Below are positions 1 to 12,400 of a stretch of 64,000 bases of DNA, piece by piece. The position numbers were made by a program, and so were the translations under genes. The first letter of the stretch is position 1. The number at the start of each line of letters is the position of its first letter. The notes under the pieces were generated by a model. It was not told the DNA's origin, did not search any database, and saw nothing but the letters and a program-made list of their open reading frames with translations. Source of the stretch: Cristatella mucedo (Eukaryota; Bryozoa; Phylactolaemata; Cristatellidae); the NCBI GenBank assembly GCA_009760855.2, contig WPIO01000291.1, positions 1-64,000 of the forward strand, written 5' to 3'.

Positions 1-539
1 TCTCAGCATCGCCGGCATGAAGCTGCAAGCGTCGCTGCTGCGTTCAACATCGAGGCGTTTTCGAGTGAGTTGGCGCATGGGCTCGGCAAATTTTTTCCCG
101 AAAGTCAGGGCTTGTCGTCGCGGGGCCTTTTTTTTATAGAGCTTTCTCGAGAGTTCTCGAGCGGCCAACGTGACGTCCTGCTTGCGCATGCGCTCTAAGA
201 GCTCGAGGCTCGCTGTGCGGCTGTTGAGAGACTCTCTCGACTCTTCTACACGCCACGACACGCCCGCTTTATCAGGAATCAAAGAGCGGCGTCAACTGAC
301 CCATCCAAACGAGTTCAATTGTCAGCCATCTGTTTGGCCAGCTGCTCATTGAAACCAGACTTAACCGTGAATATGTGTGCCTCTTCAATAAGAAAATTCC
401 AGACTTTCTGTACCGTCCTGTTTTGGAGAAAACCATGGCCGCCTTGATCGGTAAGATGTTTGTAGCCCCCTTGCCGCTGACCCATTATCCTCTGCGAATC
501 ACGGCCTATAATGCCTGGATTTTTCAGGGGAATGACCTC
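1..539. other. No feature recognised (left edge)
   Basis: Moderately GC-rich with AG(A/C)GAG runs. Both strands contain only short frames; no splice-supported exon was found. Confidence 0.5.
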
Positions 540-745
540 TCGGTAAAAGCTGAGTCTTGGCTCAGGTATAAAGTTCCCCTCGGTCTTAACCCAGGAGGTA
601 CGATGCTCGCTCTTCGCTACCGAGATCATGGGTTCGATCCCTGCTGTGGGCGATCCTGTATTGCCAACTGCAAGCGGTGGTGATAGCCGTTAAGGGTCTT
701 TCGCCGCTATGTAAATGAGGCTGTTAAATCAGCTATTATTATTTT
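540..745 (+). mobile_element. tRNA-derived SINE, family 1
   Basis: Has a B-box (GGTTCGATCCC at about 632), a GGGCGATCCT stretch, a hairpin-like CAAGCGGTGGTGATAGC, the tail AAATGAGGCTGTTAAATCAG and a final ATT-rich run. Seven copies with the same order of blocks occur in the window. Confidence 0.7.
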
Positions 746-3027
746 TTAAGTCAAGAAATACTAATTCGGAGGAGCGGAAACGCTGGTCTTGGGTGGCGAT
801 GACTAAAAATGTAGCTTGCTCAAAATCTTACATGCTCTTGTGGACAGACATTTCAAGCTGCTTTGCAGTCACAGCTTTGGCTGGTGGAAGGTGGTGCCAG
901 TTGCCCCCAATCACGCCCTTTAGGTGCCTTGGGGGAGGGGGGCAATGCTCTCGCAATTCCGAAAACCGCGAGCCTGTGTTTTTGTTTAGCTGTGTTTATA
1001 GTTGGCCGACAAAAATCCACGTCCAAGTCCCTACCAGACTGCCGTGGCCCCAGCTCGTGCCGTGGCCGATATAGGACGTGGCCTTTGTCGCTGTTTTCTC
1101 TTCCGCTATAGAAGGGGTAGGGCAATAGCACCCCTGCCGCCCTATCCCTTGGCTACGCCACTGCTTCCTATCATGCACCAGATCTACTTGAAACTTCTAG
1201 CTGCGTGTTTAGGTATCGCAGTATTTGTAGGCTCAATCTCCATACTTTAATTGCTCAATGTATTGTTTAATAAACAATAGATGAAAACTAATACTAATAC
1301 TAATACTTTTTTCAATAAGTTATCGTGAGAAATAATAATTGTGGTTCAGCAATCAACAGGACGTCGGAGTTGCGAGCTCTTAATGAAGAGCTTTTGCAGC
1401 AGGCTGAAGAAACTGCGGCCGTGCATTTGGCCCAGCTGCGGTGCCGGGCTAGTGCAAACAAGAATAGAAACGTCGAACTGCCCTGCAATGGGAACTGACC
1501 ACGATCAGTGCCGTCAGGCCAGCTTAGCAGCCAATAGAGCTCAGTCTGAAAGAAGCTAATGTTCTAGCCACTCCGCAGACGTGGAGGGATCTAGAAAGAC
1601 CTTTACTCATCACCACGAGAGACCTCGCCAATGGTGGTGCGTCGTAGGGATGGAGGGTCTATTTTTCTCCACTTTCGGCCTAGCACTCCCACCTGTTGAG
1701 ACATAGCGCGAGCTTCTCGTAGCCATTTCGCAGCACGGCAGGCCCATTTAATCTCCCCGCGACACTATGGTGTAAATTCACGTGAAAAATTGGTAACGTT
1801 TTTCGGAAACTGACTCTCTCTGTCTGTGTCTGTCCGTCTGTCTGTCTCTGTCTGTCTCTCTCTCCCTTGGAAGCCCGATAGCTACCAGGATGAGTTTTTT
1901 CGGCAAGGGGTTGGGGTAAAGGATTTCGGCATCTCCCTGCCTGCGGGTATCGAAACTTGTTGGCACGCAACGTTAGCCTGAGCTTGACGGCTGCGAGACA
2001 GCCCCCGGCTCCTGAATTATAGAAAGATAAGGAACCTGATATATATGTACCTATATTTAGACGGTAAAAAGCCTACTCATGTAGTAGGCATTTGTTCTTG
2101 GGGTTTCCAAGTGAGTTGTATGCTATGGATGCACACACGTGAATCTCTGCGGTAATGGAGTGGACTTGAATCAACAATGACACGGACTGTTATATTTAAT
2201 TCCTCCCCGAGCTAGAGAGCTGCCGCGCGCCACTCCAAGCTCGGCGCGGACCTTTACCTGACTTCTCCGTGATACCTTCGGGTATGACGCTGATATTTTC
2301 ACTGTGACTGTTCGTGAGCTGTCCTCGGATGTGCTACTCAAAACCGGACCTGCTCGGCATAAGGTGTGATGTCACCATTAGTCGATACCTACTGGCGGCC
2401 TTCTTTGGCGGTTCATTAATTATTGCCCTGCATCATGCGTTCGCCCTATCAACTGCTCGGCTAATAAAAAACATACAACCAATCGGTTTGAAGTGCTGTT
2501 CAGCGCTCGCTGTGCTGTTAACTCACGCGCCATGCCCAAGCATGCTGTGAAAAGTCCGGCAGTTACTAAGGTTCAATCAAATTCGTGGAGGCGGCGTCGT
2601 GTAACGAGTCGCAGTGATTTCTTTCAATTTACAAAAAACTTCAAAAGGTGCGCCGTATTAAGCGCTGGCTTGAATGTCAGTCAGTCCTTTATCCCAGCGC
2701 CTCAACTGCTGCCGAGCTCAGCCACCCCTCGGCGAGTAGCTAGTAGCCGATAGAATGCCGTGGGTGCGAGCCCCCAACCTGCTGATGCATTACCGGGCCA
2801 GTGTCCTCTGCTGGTTCGGGTGGGTCAGAATCGGCAAGCTAGTTCGTCTATAAGCGAGCTACCTCTCAGAGTGCAGCGATAGGACTCCTAAATGCCTGTG
2901 GGTATGGCTTGAGCTCTCATACTTTTACCATGCCACCACGTGGTCAAACGGCCAGTCTCTGCGGCACCAACCATGCTTGCCACCACGCTACTTTTCGATC
3001 ATGGCTGCGTCAGAGCTGCACGTTACT
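746..3027. other. Intergenic; no gene recognised
   Basis: Contains a short ACTAAT repeat (about 1288-1310) and the microsatellite at 1795. Open frames are short and lack family features. Confidence 0.5.
1795..1865. repeat. Pyrimidine-rich microsatellite
   Basis: Irregular CTCTGTCTGT repeats about 70 bases long. Confidence 0.8.
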
Positions 3028-3257
3028 GCATGCTTGTGCGTGCTGACACTGTGCATGCTGCCACTAACCACACTTGCATGCTGACCCTGTGCATGTCACC
3101 CCTAACCATGCTATCCCTGTTGTTTATTAAGCATGATATTACTCACCATTCAATCGCGTTTCCCTTTGTAGCAAATGTAAAGCGCTTAGAAAAAGATTGA
3201 ATTCTCTGAGGGCGTTTTATCAAGTGCATTATTATTGTTATTATTAATATTATTAAT
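3028..3257 (+). mobile_element. LINE family A (CR1/L2-type), 3' end
   Basis: Only the 3' UTR is present: GTGCTGACACTGTGCATGCT, ACCCTGTGCATGTCACCCCT, then AAATGTAAAGCGCTTAGAAA with TCTCTGAGGGCG and an ATT-rich end. These blocks define the family in this window. Confidence 0.7.
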
Positions 3258-3539
3258 GTTGCTTAAGAAGCCTGGGTTTGATGAATTCTAGTCAATTTCA
3301 AAGAGTTCCATTGAGTCTACACCCGGAAGCTTATAAAAGCCAGGGCTTCTTTTTTTCACTCGAAAGCTGAAGTACGGCCAATTTAAATGGCTATGGCTTG
3401 GAAAGAAAAGACGGCAAGCAATTTGCTTGTAAATTCTGAGAGGTCTCACTCCCCAGATAATACCGGCTCGGCCAACAAGTTTGCAGCCTTCTTCAACTGA
3501 AAGAATTGCGAGCATTCGTGCCTCCACAAAGTCCCTTTC

Positions 3540-4260
3540 GACTAAAGTAATTGCTGTGTCGCAACCTATGACCTTCTTTAAGAGATTTTCAGAGGTTTCT
3601 GCTTTCGATGTGGCTACCTCATTAATCTAGTAAAAAGAGCTCGTCTCATTAAAACACTATACCATCTCCTCTGCGGTCTTCACAGGGTGAAAAACTTAGT
3701 CTAGCCCAAGCTCATATTTCGTATGCTTCTCTGGATAACAGGGTTTTATCCAAGTTCTTCAGATCAGCCATCGTTGTTAGACCGATGCTGAAAAACACGG
3801 ATTAGATTCTGAGGTCCTAGGGAAACTATCGCCCACTTTCCATTCTTTATTTTTAGTCAAAAGATTTGTCACTAAGCAGCTTGTATGCCACAATAAAAAT
3901 AATAAATTAACGGAGAAATTTCTTTCGGGATTCAAAGAAAACCACTCCACTGAAATTGCTCTCCTCCTTGAAACCAACGTCTTCTTATGCATCATCGATA
4001 ACAGTAATTTCATTGCCCAAGCCCTGCTGGATCTATTAACTGCCTTCAACACTGTTGATCACGATATCCTACTTGAACAGTTGAGAAAAAGCATCGTCCT
4101 GGCACACGAGGCACTGGCGTGCTTCAAATTGTACTTGTTTCGGTCGTGCTCAATCCGTCTCTTGTGCTGGTCGGGTCTCATCCACCAGACCAGTCAAACG
4201 TGGAGTCTCACAAAGATCCAGTCTCCGTCCTTACGTGCTAATACACTAGTCCGCCCAATG
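3540..4260 (+). mobile_element. LINE family B (CR1/L2-type) reverse transcriptase fragment
   Basis: A degraded reverse transcriptase N-terminal half. Broken frames read GNYRPLS near 3830 and DHDILLEQLRKSI near 4060, matching the same segment of the better copy at 7640-9235. Many stops. No tail present. Confidence 0.55.
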
Positions 4261-6236
4261 AGGTGATATCGTCACTTTGCTGGGTTCACGTGCACTCTTG
4301 GGCCTTCTTTGCATGGGATCGCAACTAAGTGTCACTTTGGGGCCACTTGGGTTGATGTGGTCTGACAGTAACAGCTTTGTATTTTCTGTAAAACGCAACA
4401 GTCTATGAGCATTTTGTTGAGCACGTGCTCTGGAAGCGTGCCGGGATTACGCCATTGCAGACTCATTGCTGTGAGCTCAAATTATTTAAAAACTTTGTGG
4501 TAACGTGTGAAGGCTTTCACCGATTTCAAGTTCAGTTCGGAGGCTTATCTTATCAAGCCTAATCAATGGGTCTAGATTTCGCCGCGAGTGGAAGCAGCGG
4601 TCGGAAAACAAGGGCGATAGAAATTACAAAGCTAAGTGGGGGCCGGATGAGCTTGGTGGAAGTTCTGGCCGAGCTGCTCGTGCTGAAGGCATGACCGATC
4701 AGCTGCTTGCTCAGCACTGGCCAAATGGAAAATCCTGGTGAAAAATGGAGACGCCATTCCCTGCTTAAGCATCTTACTTAACTGTGACGCGCTAGCTTCT
4801 TGTCTATATAAAGATTTATCGTTTACAAACAACATGTGCGGTTTCACGTAATGTTGTCATCCCGTCCGTTCAAGAGGCTTGCCATGATGCGATCAACGGA
4901 TGCGTCGCCATCAGAGAGCTCAATTATCGCCGTGCCTGAATGCTTTTGACTTCATTTGACCTCATGTCGGTCACTTTCTGCATGGATTCATGCGGATCTT
5001 GGAGCGTACATTTTCAGCCATTTTCCAGAGAACTCAGGCTGCACGAAGGTGCCGATGCGTGTGCGAGCGAATCCGCAATGAAACGGTGAGCCGTAATGGC
5101 TCACTAGGTAAGACGGTTACTTTTCACGACCTCGGCCCCGAGGTCGTGGGTTCGAATCCTTCGGTGGGCGATCCTTTATCACCACTGCAAGCGGTGGTGA
5201 TAGCTGCAAAGGTTCTTCTGTCGCTATACAAAAAGAGGCTGTTAAATCAGCTAGTATTTATTTATTTTTAAAATGAACACCGACTATAAATACACCGTAG
5301 CAATCGGGCGCTCTTCAATTCTGGCCCACAGCCTAGGCCCAAAGCTGGCTTGGAAGGAAGCCAATCTGTCGAGGGTCGCGTTGGCCGTTCACTAGTCCGA
5401 GCCGTTTTCATCGGCTGACTGCTGAAGATGAAGCATCAACCGCTAGCCTTGCTGGCAGTTTCAGGCACATTCTAGATCAGCTGAGCAGGGAGCGAGTTAA
5501 GCAAGGCATCGGCCGAAAGCAGCGAATTAATTTATAGCGACGCCGCCTGTTTGGTTTGCGGCTCGTGCCGTCCTTCCACCTAAAAGCCTCAGCTTTGCCT
5601 TTCTACAGTTTCCCTAGTTTTATTCTTTCGAGTTTTTATTTCATTCATCCGCTGGTTTAGGAGGTCCAAGCCATAGCCACTGGCTCTGGCAGATTCAAGG
5701 CGACATCTCGGGCAGGGGTGAGGAGTAGGCGGAAGGGCCGCCGAGCATGAGCGCAACATCCAGGTAGCAAAAGATCAAATGAGAAGCAGCAGTATGCAAT
5801 CAGAGCATTTGAAGCACACATCAGTTACAGACAATAATAAATACATGTTTATAAAAATTGAGATACTAACCAAGAGAACTTTTTAGTGCAAAACTAATTA
5901 AAGCTAAAGCCCATTTACATATAGCTCACGGGCTAAGAAAAGTGTGAAGTGATCATTTGTGATCTGAACGCGAATCCGAGCGTCAGAAACCAAGGCGCCA
6001 TACGACTCGAGGATCTTCGTACTATTTTGAGAGGCAATTGCGTCAAAGTTGTGCCGAAACATTATTATATAAAAACTTGATACGACACGTAGCCGATCGC
6101 TTCCGGCTTTGACTATCACCCGTGGCCTCGAGTTTTGCACTGCCACCGCATTAGTAGAATACCACGCTAGCCCCTGGGGTAGCAGATTTATGAGGCGCCG
6201 TCCCTTAAGCTGACCCTGACCCGCTGGACGCATCTG
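4261..6236. other. Downstream flank of the MCT-like gene; no gene recognised
   Basis: Apart from the SINE at 5085 I see no coding or repeat signature. The 3' UTR of the MCT gene should start at 6236 and run leftward, but its end was not located. Confidence 0.45.
5085..5270 (+). mobile_element. tRNA-derived SINE, family 1
   Basis: Well-preserved copy: B-box GGGTTCGAATCC, GGTGGGCGATCC, CAAGCGGTGGTGATAGC and tail GAGGCTGTTAAATCAGCT, ending in TATTTATTTATTT. Confidence 0.75.
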
Positions 6237-6415
6237 TCATTCACCATCAGCGCCCTTCGGGCCGCCGGCAGTCGATGCGGTCGCGGTGCCGGCTGTAGCC
6301 TTCCGTCGTCGGCGCAAAGCGACATAGGGCGGCACGACCACGAGCGACGCGGCCACTGAGAAGCAGCCGCACACGATCCAATTGGTCGACTCGCCGACGC
6401 TCGAACCCATCGAAC
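6237..6415 (-). CDS. MCT-like gene, terminal exon (TM12 and basic tail)
   Basis: This exon has acceptor CGGCAG|GTTCG in phase 1, two bases completing a Gly codon and then 58 codons to a TGA stop. It encodes one hydrophobic segment (WIVCGCFSVAASLVVVPPYV), which fits TM12 of a major facilitator, followed by RRRRK and a short Gly/Ala/Thr-rich cytoplasmic tail. Phase and content fit directly after the GPILIG end of exon 3. No polyadenylation signal was confirmed downstream. Confidence 0.78.
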
Positions 6416-9400
6416 CTGCCGACGAAGGAGAGCATCGGCATATTGAGTCGACCGTCGAGGGATTCCCGCATGTTTGGTCCAAAAAATGTTTCACAGCATC
6501 AGCGGTAAGCCTATTTTTCGAGATTCGATTAACGACGAGCCCCAACCTAATTTTACCCTGTACTACCAACCGGTGGTATGAGCGACCCTTAGACAACTTA
6601 AATCTCTTTCTAGTCACGTTACAAATGCTGTGAACGAAGCACAACCGTATAGTTAACGATAGCATGCAGTGTCAACATGCATAGTATGGCTTGTGATAAC
6701 ATGCACAAAACCAGCACGGATAAGTACACAATTAATACATCGCAAGAACACAGAAAATGGCATGAGAAAAAGGTGCGATTTTAGCTTCTTCTCAAATGTC
6801 GTTAAGTCATGGATAGTTGTGACATCAGTCGGAAGTGAGTTCCAGGCTTTGGGAGCATACGAATTAGAGGCGTGATCTCTAAAGAATTTGAGGTTGGTTT
6901 CTACGCACAGCTAAACGATTTGAGTCAGAAGAGCAGGTAGTACGATGCCCAATCTGATTGGGGTAGTTCTGATAGATAGGCAGGAAGAATGAATGGACCC
7001 AAGAGTGGTGACAGAACCTCGAAGTCGATACGCTGCTTGATTGGGAGCCAGTGCAGGTCGGCAAGAAGTAGTGCGATGTGGCAATTGCGATGTACACCAC
7101 AAAACATTCCTAGCTTCAGAGTTTTGCACCAACTGTAGGACTGCACAATCAGGAAGATTTGCAGGCCGTGACTCACAAACATCGAGAGCGGATGTCACAA
7201 ATGAATGGACCAGCTTGAATGGAATGTTCCTGTCTAAGCAGGTACACATTTTCGCAATGTTTCGCAGTTGAAAGTAAGCGGACGTGACTGTAGAGCTGAT
7301 GTGGTCGTCTAGTGAAAGGTTACTTTTGAATAGGTCATTTCGAACAGTATATTTCGGCAGATGCCATGAGAGATATGCTGTGCTAGCCAAACCACATGAC
7401 TGAACCACGGCGCACCGGCCAAGGCGTCTTGGTGGATCTACTCTCTCTCTCTGAAGGATGTCTACACTCACCAGTAAAGCTCGAAGTCTTTCTACACGAT
7501 TTTTTGTTTTAACTCTACGTCCTACTTACTCCCTTCGTAAGCCGTCCCCATGCGCCTCCGCTCACCTCCAATGATTGACAGCGTCTCGACTGCGAGTAGG
7601 GGTATGTTTGGTGATTCATCCTAACGACTTCTTTAATTATCAATAATAATGATAATACAATTTTTATTGAGCCCCCAGAGAATCTCTTACTAGGCAAAAT
7701 GCACCGATAGTTGAACACGCAGTTTTACTTCTAAGCAGAAAGAACGATCGAGCGCCGGCTGCGAAAAGCAAGGTGAAGCGAGTTAAAGTCAAACGCTTCC
7801 TTTGTATGTATGTATCTCCGTCAGTAACTCCACAAAGTCATAAAGACCATGTGGGTGTTACCCAGGAGAGTTTTGTATAGCGCACTCACAGCCTAAGCGG
7901 CTTTCGGTACGCATTCGGTAGCCAACAGATTTCATCTCACGCAACAAAGAGAAAGTGGGAAGCATAGCAGAAATAGGAGAGCAGTTGAGGTAGTGAGTAG
8001 CATAGAAGTAGCAGTTCAGGACCGCTGAAAAAGATGTGCCGTAGTCGGCAGTTGGAGAGTAGATGTCGTTGCGTAAGAATTGTGGAAGCGAGTTCCACAG
8101 TCTAGGACCTGCAGAGCTAAAGCTTCTGTCGCCAACTGTCTTCAAGCGGAGGAATGGGACAGCTAATCTATTGTCCACACAGGACCTGAGGGCGCGAACA
8201 GGCTGAAACTGGTGCAGCAGTTCAGCTAGGTACGAAGGAGCCAAGCCGTGGCGGGCCTTGTGGGTCAGCGTAAGAACTTTGCTCTGTATCCTTTGCTCAA
8301 CCGGCAACCATCGCAGCTCTTCCAGCAAAGGTGACACGTGCTCAAACCGCTGGGACTTGAAGACCAGCCTTGCAGCCATATTCATAGTCCGCTGTAGTGG
8401 CATAATAGCTTTCCTTGGTAGCCCAGCCAAAAGGGAATTACAATAATCAAGCCGAGACAGAACGAAAGAGCTAGTTAAATTTCTTACAAGCCACTGTGGG
8501 AGACAGCTTCTAATCTTGGATAGGGATCGGGTGTGATGGCTAGCTGTAGAGGCAGTCTTCTGAATGAAGCTTTTGAAATTGAGGCAGCTGTCGAACACGA
8601 CACCTAGATTACGAGTACGTGGTGAAGGTCGCACAATAGCATCACCTATTAGAACAGCAAAGCCTTTTAATTCAGCCACACGCTTAGGGTGTCCTATGAG
8701 AAGCAGATCGGTTTTATCGTCATTTAATTTCAGGAAGTTTTCCGACATCCAGGATCGAATATCGGCAAGGCAAGCATTCAGTTTCTCAGTTGCTGCAGCA
8801 GATTCCGACGGTTTCAATGAAAAATACAACTGAGTATCGTCAGCATAGAAGTGATATCCTATTCCATGGGCCTTAATCACTTTTCCCAGAGGTTGCGTAT
8901 AAATGGAGAACAGCAAGGGACCAAGTACAGACCCTTGAGGGACTCCACAGGTGACCCTTCTCATGTCTGAGACCTGACCCCCACACGACACGGATTGAAC
9001 ACGATCAGACAAGTAGGATTTAAACCGCGCCAGTGCTTCGTCTGCCAGACCGATCGTTGTTCTCAATCTTTCAAGCAGAACTTCGTGATCAATGGTGTCG
9101 AAGGCAGCAGACAGATCTAGCAGAGCTAAGGCAGTGACATTCCCGTAGTCGTTGCCACGTAGAATGTCATTGTTAAGTCTCTCTGCTTGTTTCGCGTGAT
9201 CTTTCGAAAGCGTTTGATACTATTGATCATCGATTCCTAATTGTTCGCTAATTGAGTGTCTGGTGCGCCTAAATGATAATCTTGCCGGTCTTGCACCCCA
9301 GATGAAAATTCTGGCTCAGCCACTGACCATGGACCTACGGTACTTCAACTCTCGCAAGAAGCCAAAGCAGAGTGTGTAACAAAGAATAGGCCGAATGACA

Positions 9401-12400
9401 AGCGGATTGCATTTTCCTAAAAGCCTACTGATTGCTCTCTCCCAATGCTTGACAAGCGAAACCGAAACTTCTCGAAAGTGGACCGAACCAACACGTTCCA
9501 CGCCAGCGGTTCGGATTTCGAGAGATTGATGGAAAGCGACGTACGGCACTTCCTCACGTGTGCGGCTGCAGTGCGGCATCGTCAGTCTCTTTAAAAAACG
9601 CCATTCCCGGTTGGTCCGCTAGGGGGGCCCGTTGGGTCTCTGACCGAAAGCCTGCCAGGACAACGACTAAGAGTCGTCCTCTTCCGGTTTTACTCCTTGT
9701 AGCTGTAGCTCTCTTCCCAATGGACAAGCATCTTCCTTCTGGGAATGGAGAATGAGTAGGTCTGCCAGACCCCCAGAAGAGCGCTGTTCACACTGAGAAT
9801 TCAGGTCATGATCGTCGGGCAGGGTCCTGCTAGCTAAGCATTGTAACGCACCTGCCGCCACTCGATCACAGGTGGCAGAGCAAGCCCCCTTCTCGCGCCC
9901 AGGGTGCCGGCGGCTGCCTCGTCCCTCGTCTCGAAGTGACGAGCTCGAGCGCCAAAACTCGGTAAAAAAAAGTCTCACCTGAGTCAGCGTAGGTACGGGA
10001 GACGGGGGCACGGCTGCATGCTAAATGCTAGCCGGGCGGCCTGCGTGCTCACCGATCAGAATGGGTCCGACGAAGTAGCCGAGGCCATTCATGAAGTTGT
10101 AAAGCGCTATCGTGGTGGGCGAAGTCGCGAGGCTCCACGGCCTCGGACAGGACGCCCATGAGAAGCGACACCACGATCCCCAGCCACCAGCCGAACAGCG
10201 CCGACAGAGCGGCGTACGAGCCGAAAACGAACGGCACGGCGGGCACGACGAGGGCGCATGCGCCGCACATGGCGGCCGCCAGCAGGTACAGCAGGCACCT
10301 GTCGTACTGGCGCTGTCCGAGCGCGGTCGTGACGATGGAGGCGGCGAGGAAGCCGACGCCATTCAGCGTGACGCCAAGCGCCATGTTGTCGTCGCTGATG
10401 GCGTTCGAAGTGGCCAGCAGCGGCCACAGCGCCTCGACGGACGATGAGCAGGCGCCCCAGAAGAACGGGTTCAAGATGTGCATCCACACCTCCCACTTTG
10501 ATAGCAAGCCGAGGATTCCTTGCGTTGCGTCGAGCCTCGAACTGGCAGGGGCAGACGTACAATCTGCCATCGCGGCCTTTTGCGCTTCGTCGGCGTCGGC
10601 AGTGCTGCTGTCGGCGAGCAACGAGAAGCTGCTGCTGAGCTCCGAGGCTTGGCCTGATGCTCCATTGGTAGAACCGGCGGTGGCAGAAGCATTGACGGTC
10701 ACAGCATCGTCGACGACGGAAACGTTGACGACTTTCGTGATGTCTACGCTTTCGGCGACGGCTGCGTCGACGGCATGGTCGCCTTGGGTGGCAGCAGCAT
10801 GCCCGGTGCTCGGCAAGCCGGCGAACGAAACGCAGCAAGTCTTCTCTGCGGACGACATGACGCATTCGATCTCGGCGCCGTCGCGAACGTCGTCGGTGGA
10901 CGGCTGCACCGCCGAAGCCGGCGCGACGACCCCGTTCAGTTGGCGCAGAGGCACTGCATCAGCAGCGGCCTTCCACCGGCAGCGGCCGCACAGAGAGCTC
11001 TCTAGCGGTTTGAAGGTGAGGCCGCACAGGGCATTGATGCTCACGATGCACGCGGTGAAGACGAGTGCATTCGCGTGGCCCGCCGAGTCGATCACCTTCT
11101 GCAGTATAGACGGGAAGACGAGGATGCCGACGCCCTGACCGAAGCCCACCACCGGAAACGCAATGTGCTTCCTCTCGTTGAAGTATTCGCCGAGGATGGC
11201 CATGCTCGTGCTGAAAGGGCACGCAATGCCCAGTCCTGAAACGACGGCGGCGTCGGTCGCGGGTGGTAAAGTGTGCACAGACTTTTCAAGAATGGCGAGC
11301 GCGAGACCTGCAACGGCTGTTTAAGCAACTTGCGGCGGTCTTAGCTCTTGTCTTAGCTCTTGTCTTAGCTCAAGTCTAAATAATTTCGGGCTGTGCGGCG
11401 CTTCAGGTGACGGCGACGCTATCGCGTTAAAAGACAGTGTTGACTTTCTTTCTGCAGCCGCTACCACAAAGTATTAAACACTGCTGCTGTTGCTTATATT
11501 AGACTTGCAAGCTCCCGGCTAAATGGCGACATCCCTTCACCATTTCTTCTCCGATCTTAATGCAAGGTTGCCTATAGTGCTTACATTAATTAGACCAAAT
11601 TGGCATAGATCGATGTTTTTCAATGTTCTTAGAGGGGTCGGATTAGCGTGAGTGGCCAGCGAGGGCTGGTAGCTAACGAGCGATATCGTTTGTTTTCAGC
11701 TTCGCTGCCCCCCTCTCCGATGACACATGACGCCCGACAGTTTTTCGGCTGAGAAGCGCTCACTGCCGGCCCAGGGCGAGACTTTGGAAAAGCTGATGTT
11801 TGCTCTAGTGTGGTATACTGACGTTCATTTTAGAGTTAGATGTGAACCTCAATACTGCTGTGTTGGTACATGATAAGGCGGACGCGTTTTGGGACAGGAC
11901 TGTGATGCCGTTCTGTCACGACGGATCTTCAGTTGCACCAATCAGCGTCGACCTCGGCTTTTCTTTTGCATCCCGTGTGGCGTGCCCACTCTGCGACCAT
12001 CCGCACCTGCATCTTGCGCCTGTCGAGTTGAGCGGCGTACGAAACGTAGAGCATGGTACTATCCACAATTCACCACGACCCAGTTGAATGAAGCAAACCA
12101 ATCCCTCGAAAACCAATCGTAAATCCTGTGCAAGGAGGAGCTTCATTATGGACTACACTCGGTGCACTGAGCAATAACGAAATTTCACGATGGTAGGGGC
12201 TTTCGCACGATGTACAAGTAAAATGGTCAGGCCAGTACTGCAATCCACTCAGGTTCATCCGAGAATCCAGTGGAAATCGGATCCGCGAAGCTACAGTTTT
12301 GATTGCATGTTTAAGTGTACTGTGTGTAAAGTGCACCAAAAAAAACTTCACAATATTTCACACTATTGATTTCGGAGTTCTTACTAATATCACGACAAAG

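Noticed and set aside
590-660. Functional tRNA genes at GGTTCGAATCC-type boxes
   Set aside because: The boxes sit in repeated SINE copies without a full cloverleaf and with family-specific tails.
6382-6633. Plus-strand 83-codon frame at the MCT terminal exon
   Set aside because: Antisense to the splice-supported TM12 exon.
10158-11138. 326-codon plus-strand frame
   Set aside because: Exact antisense of MCT exon 3, which has splice sites, phase and transmembrane pattern in its favour.
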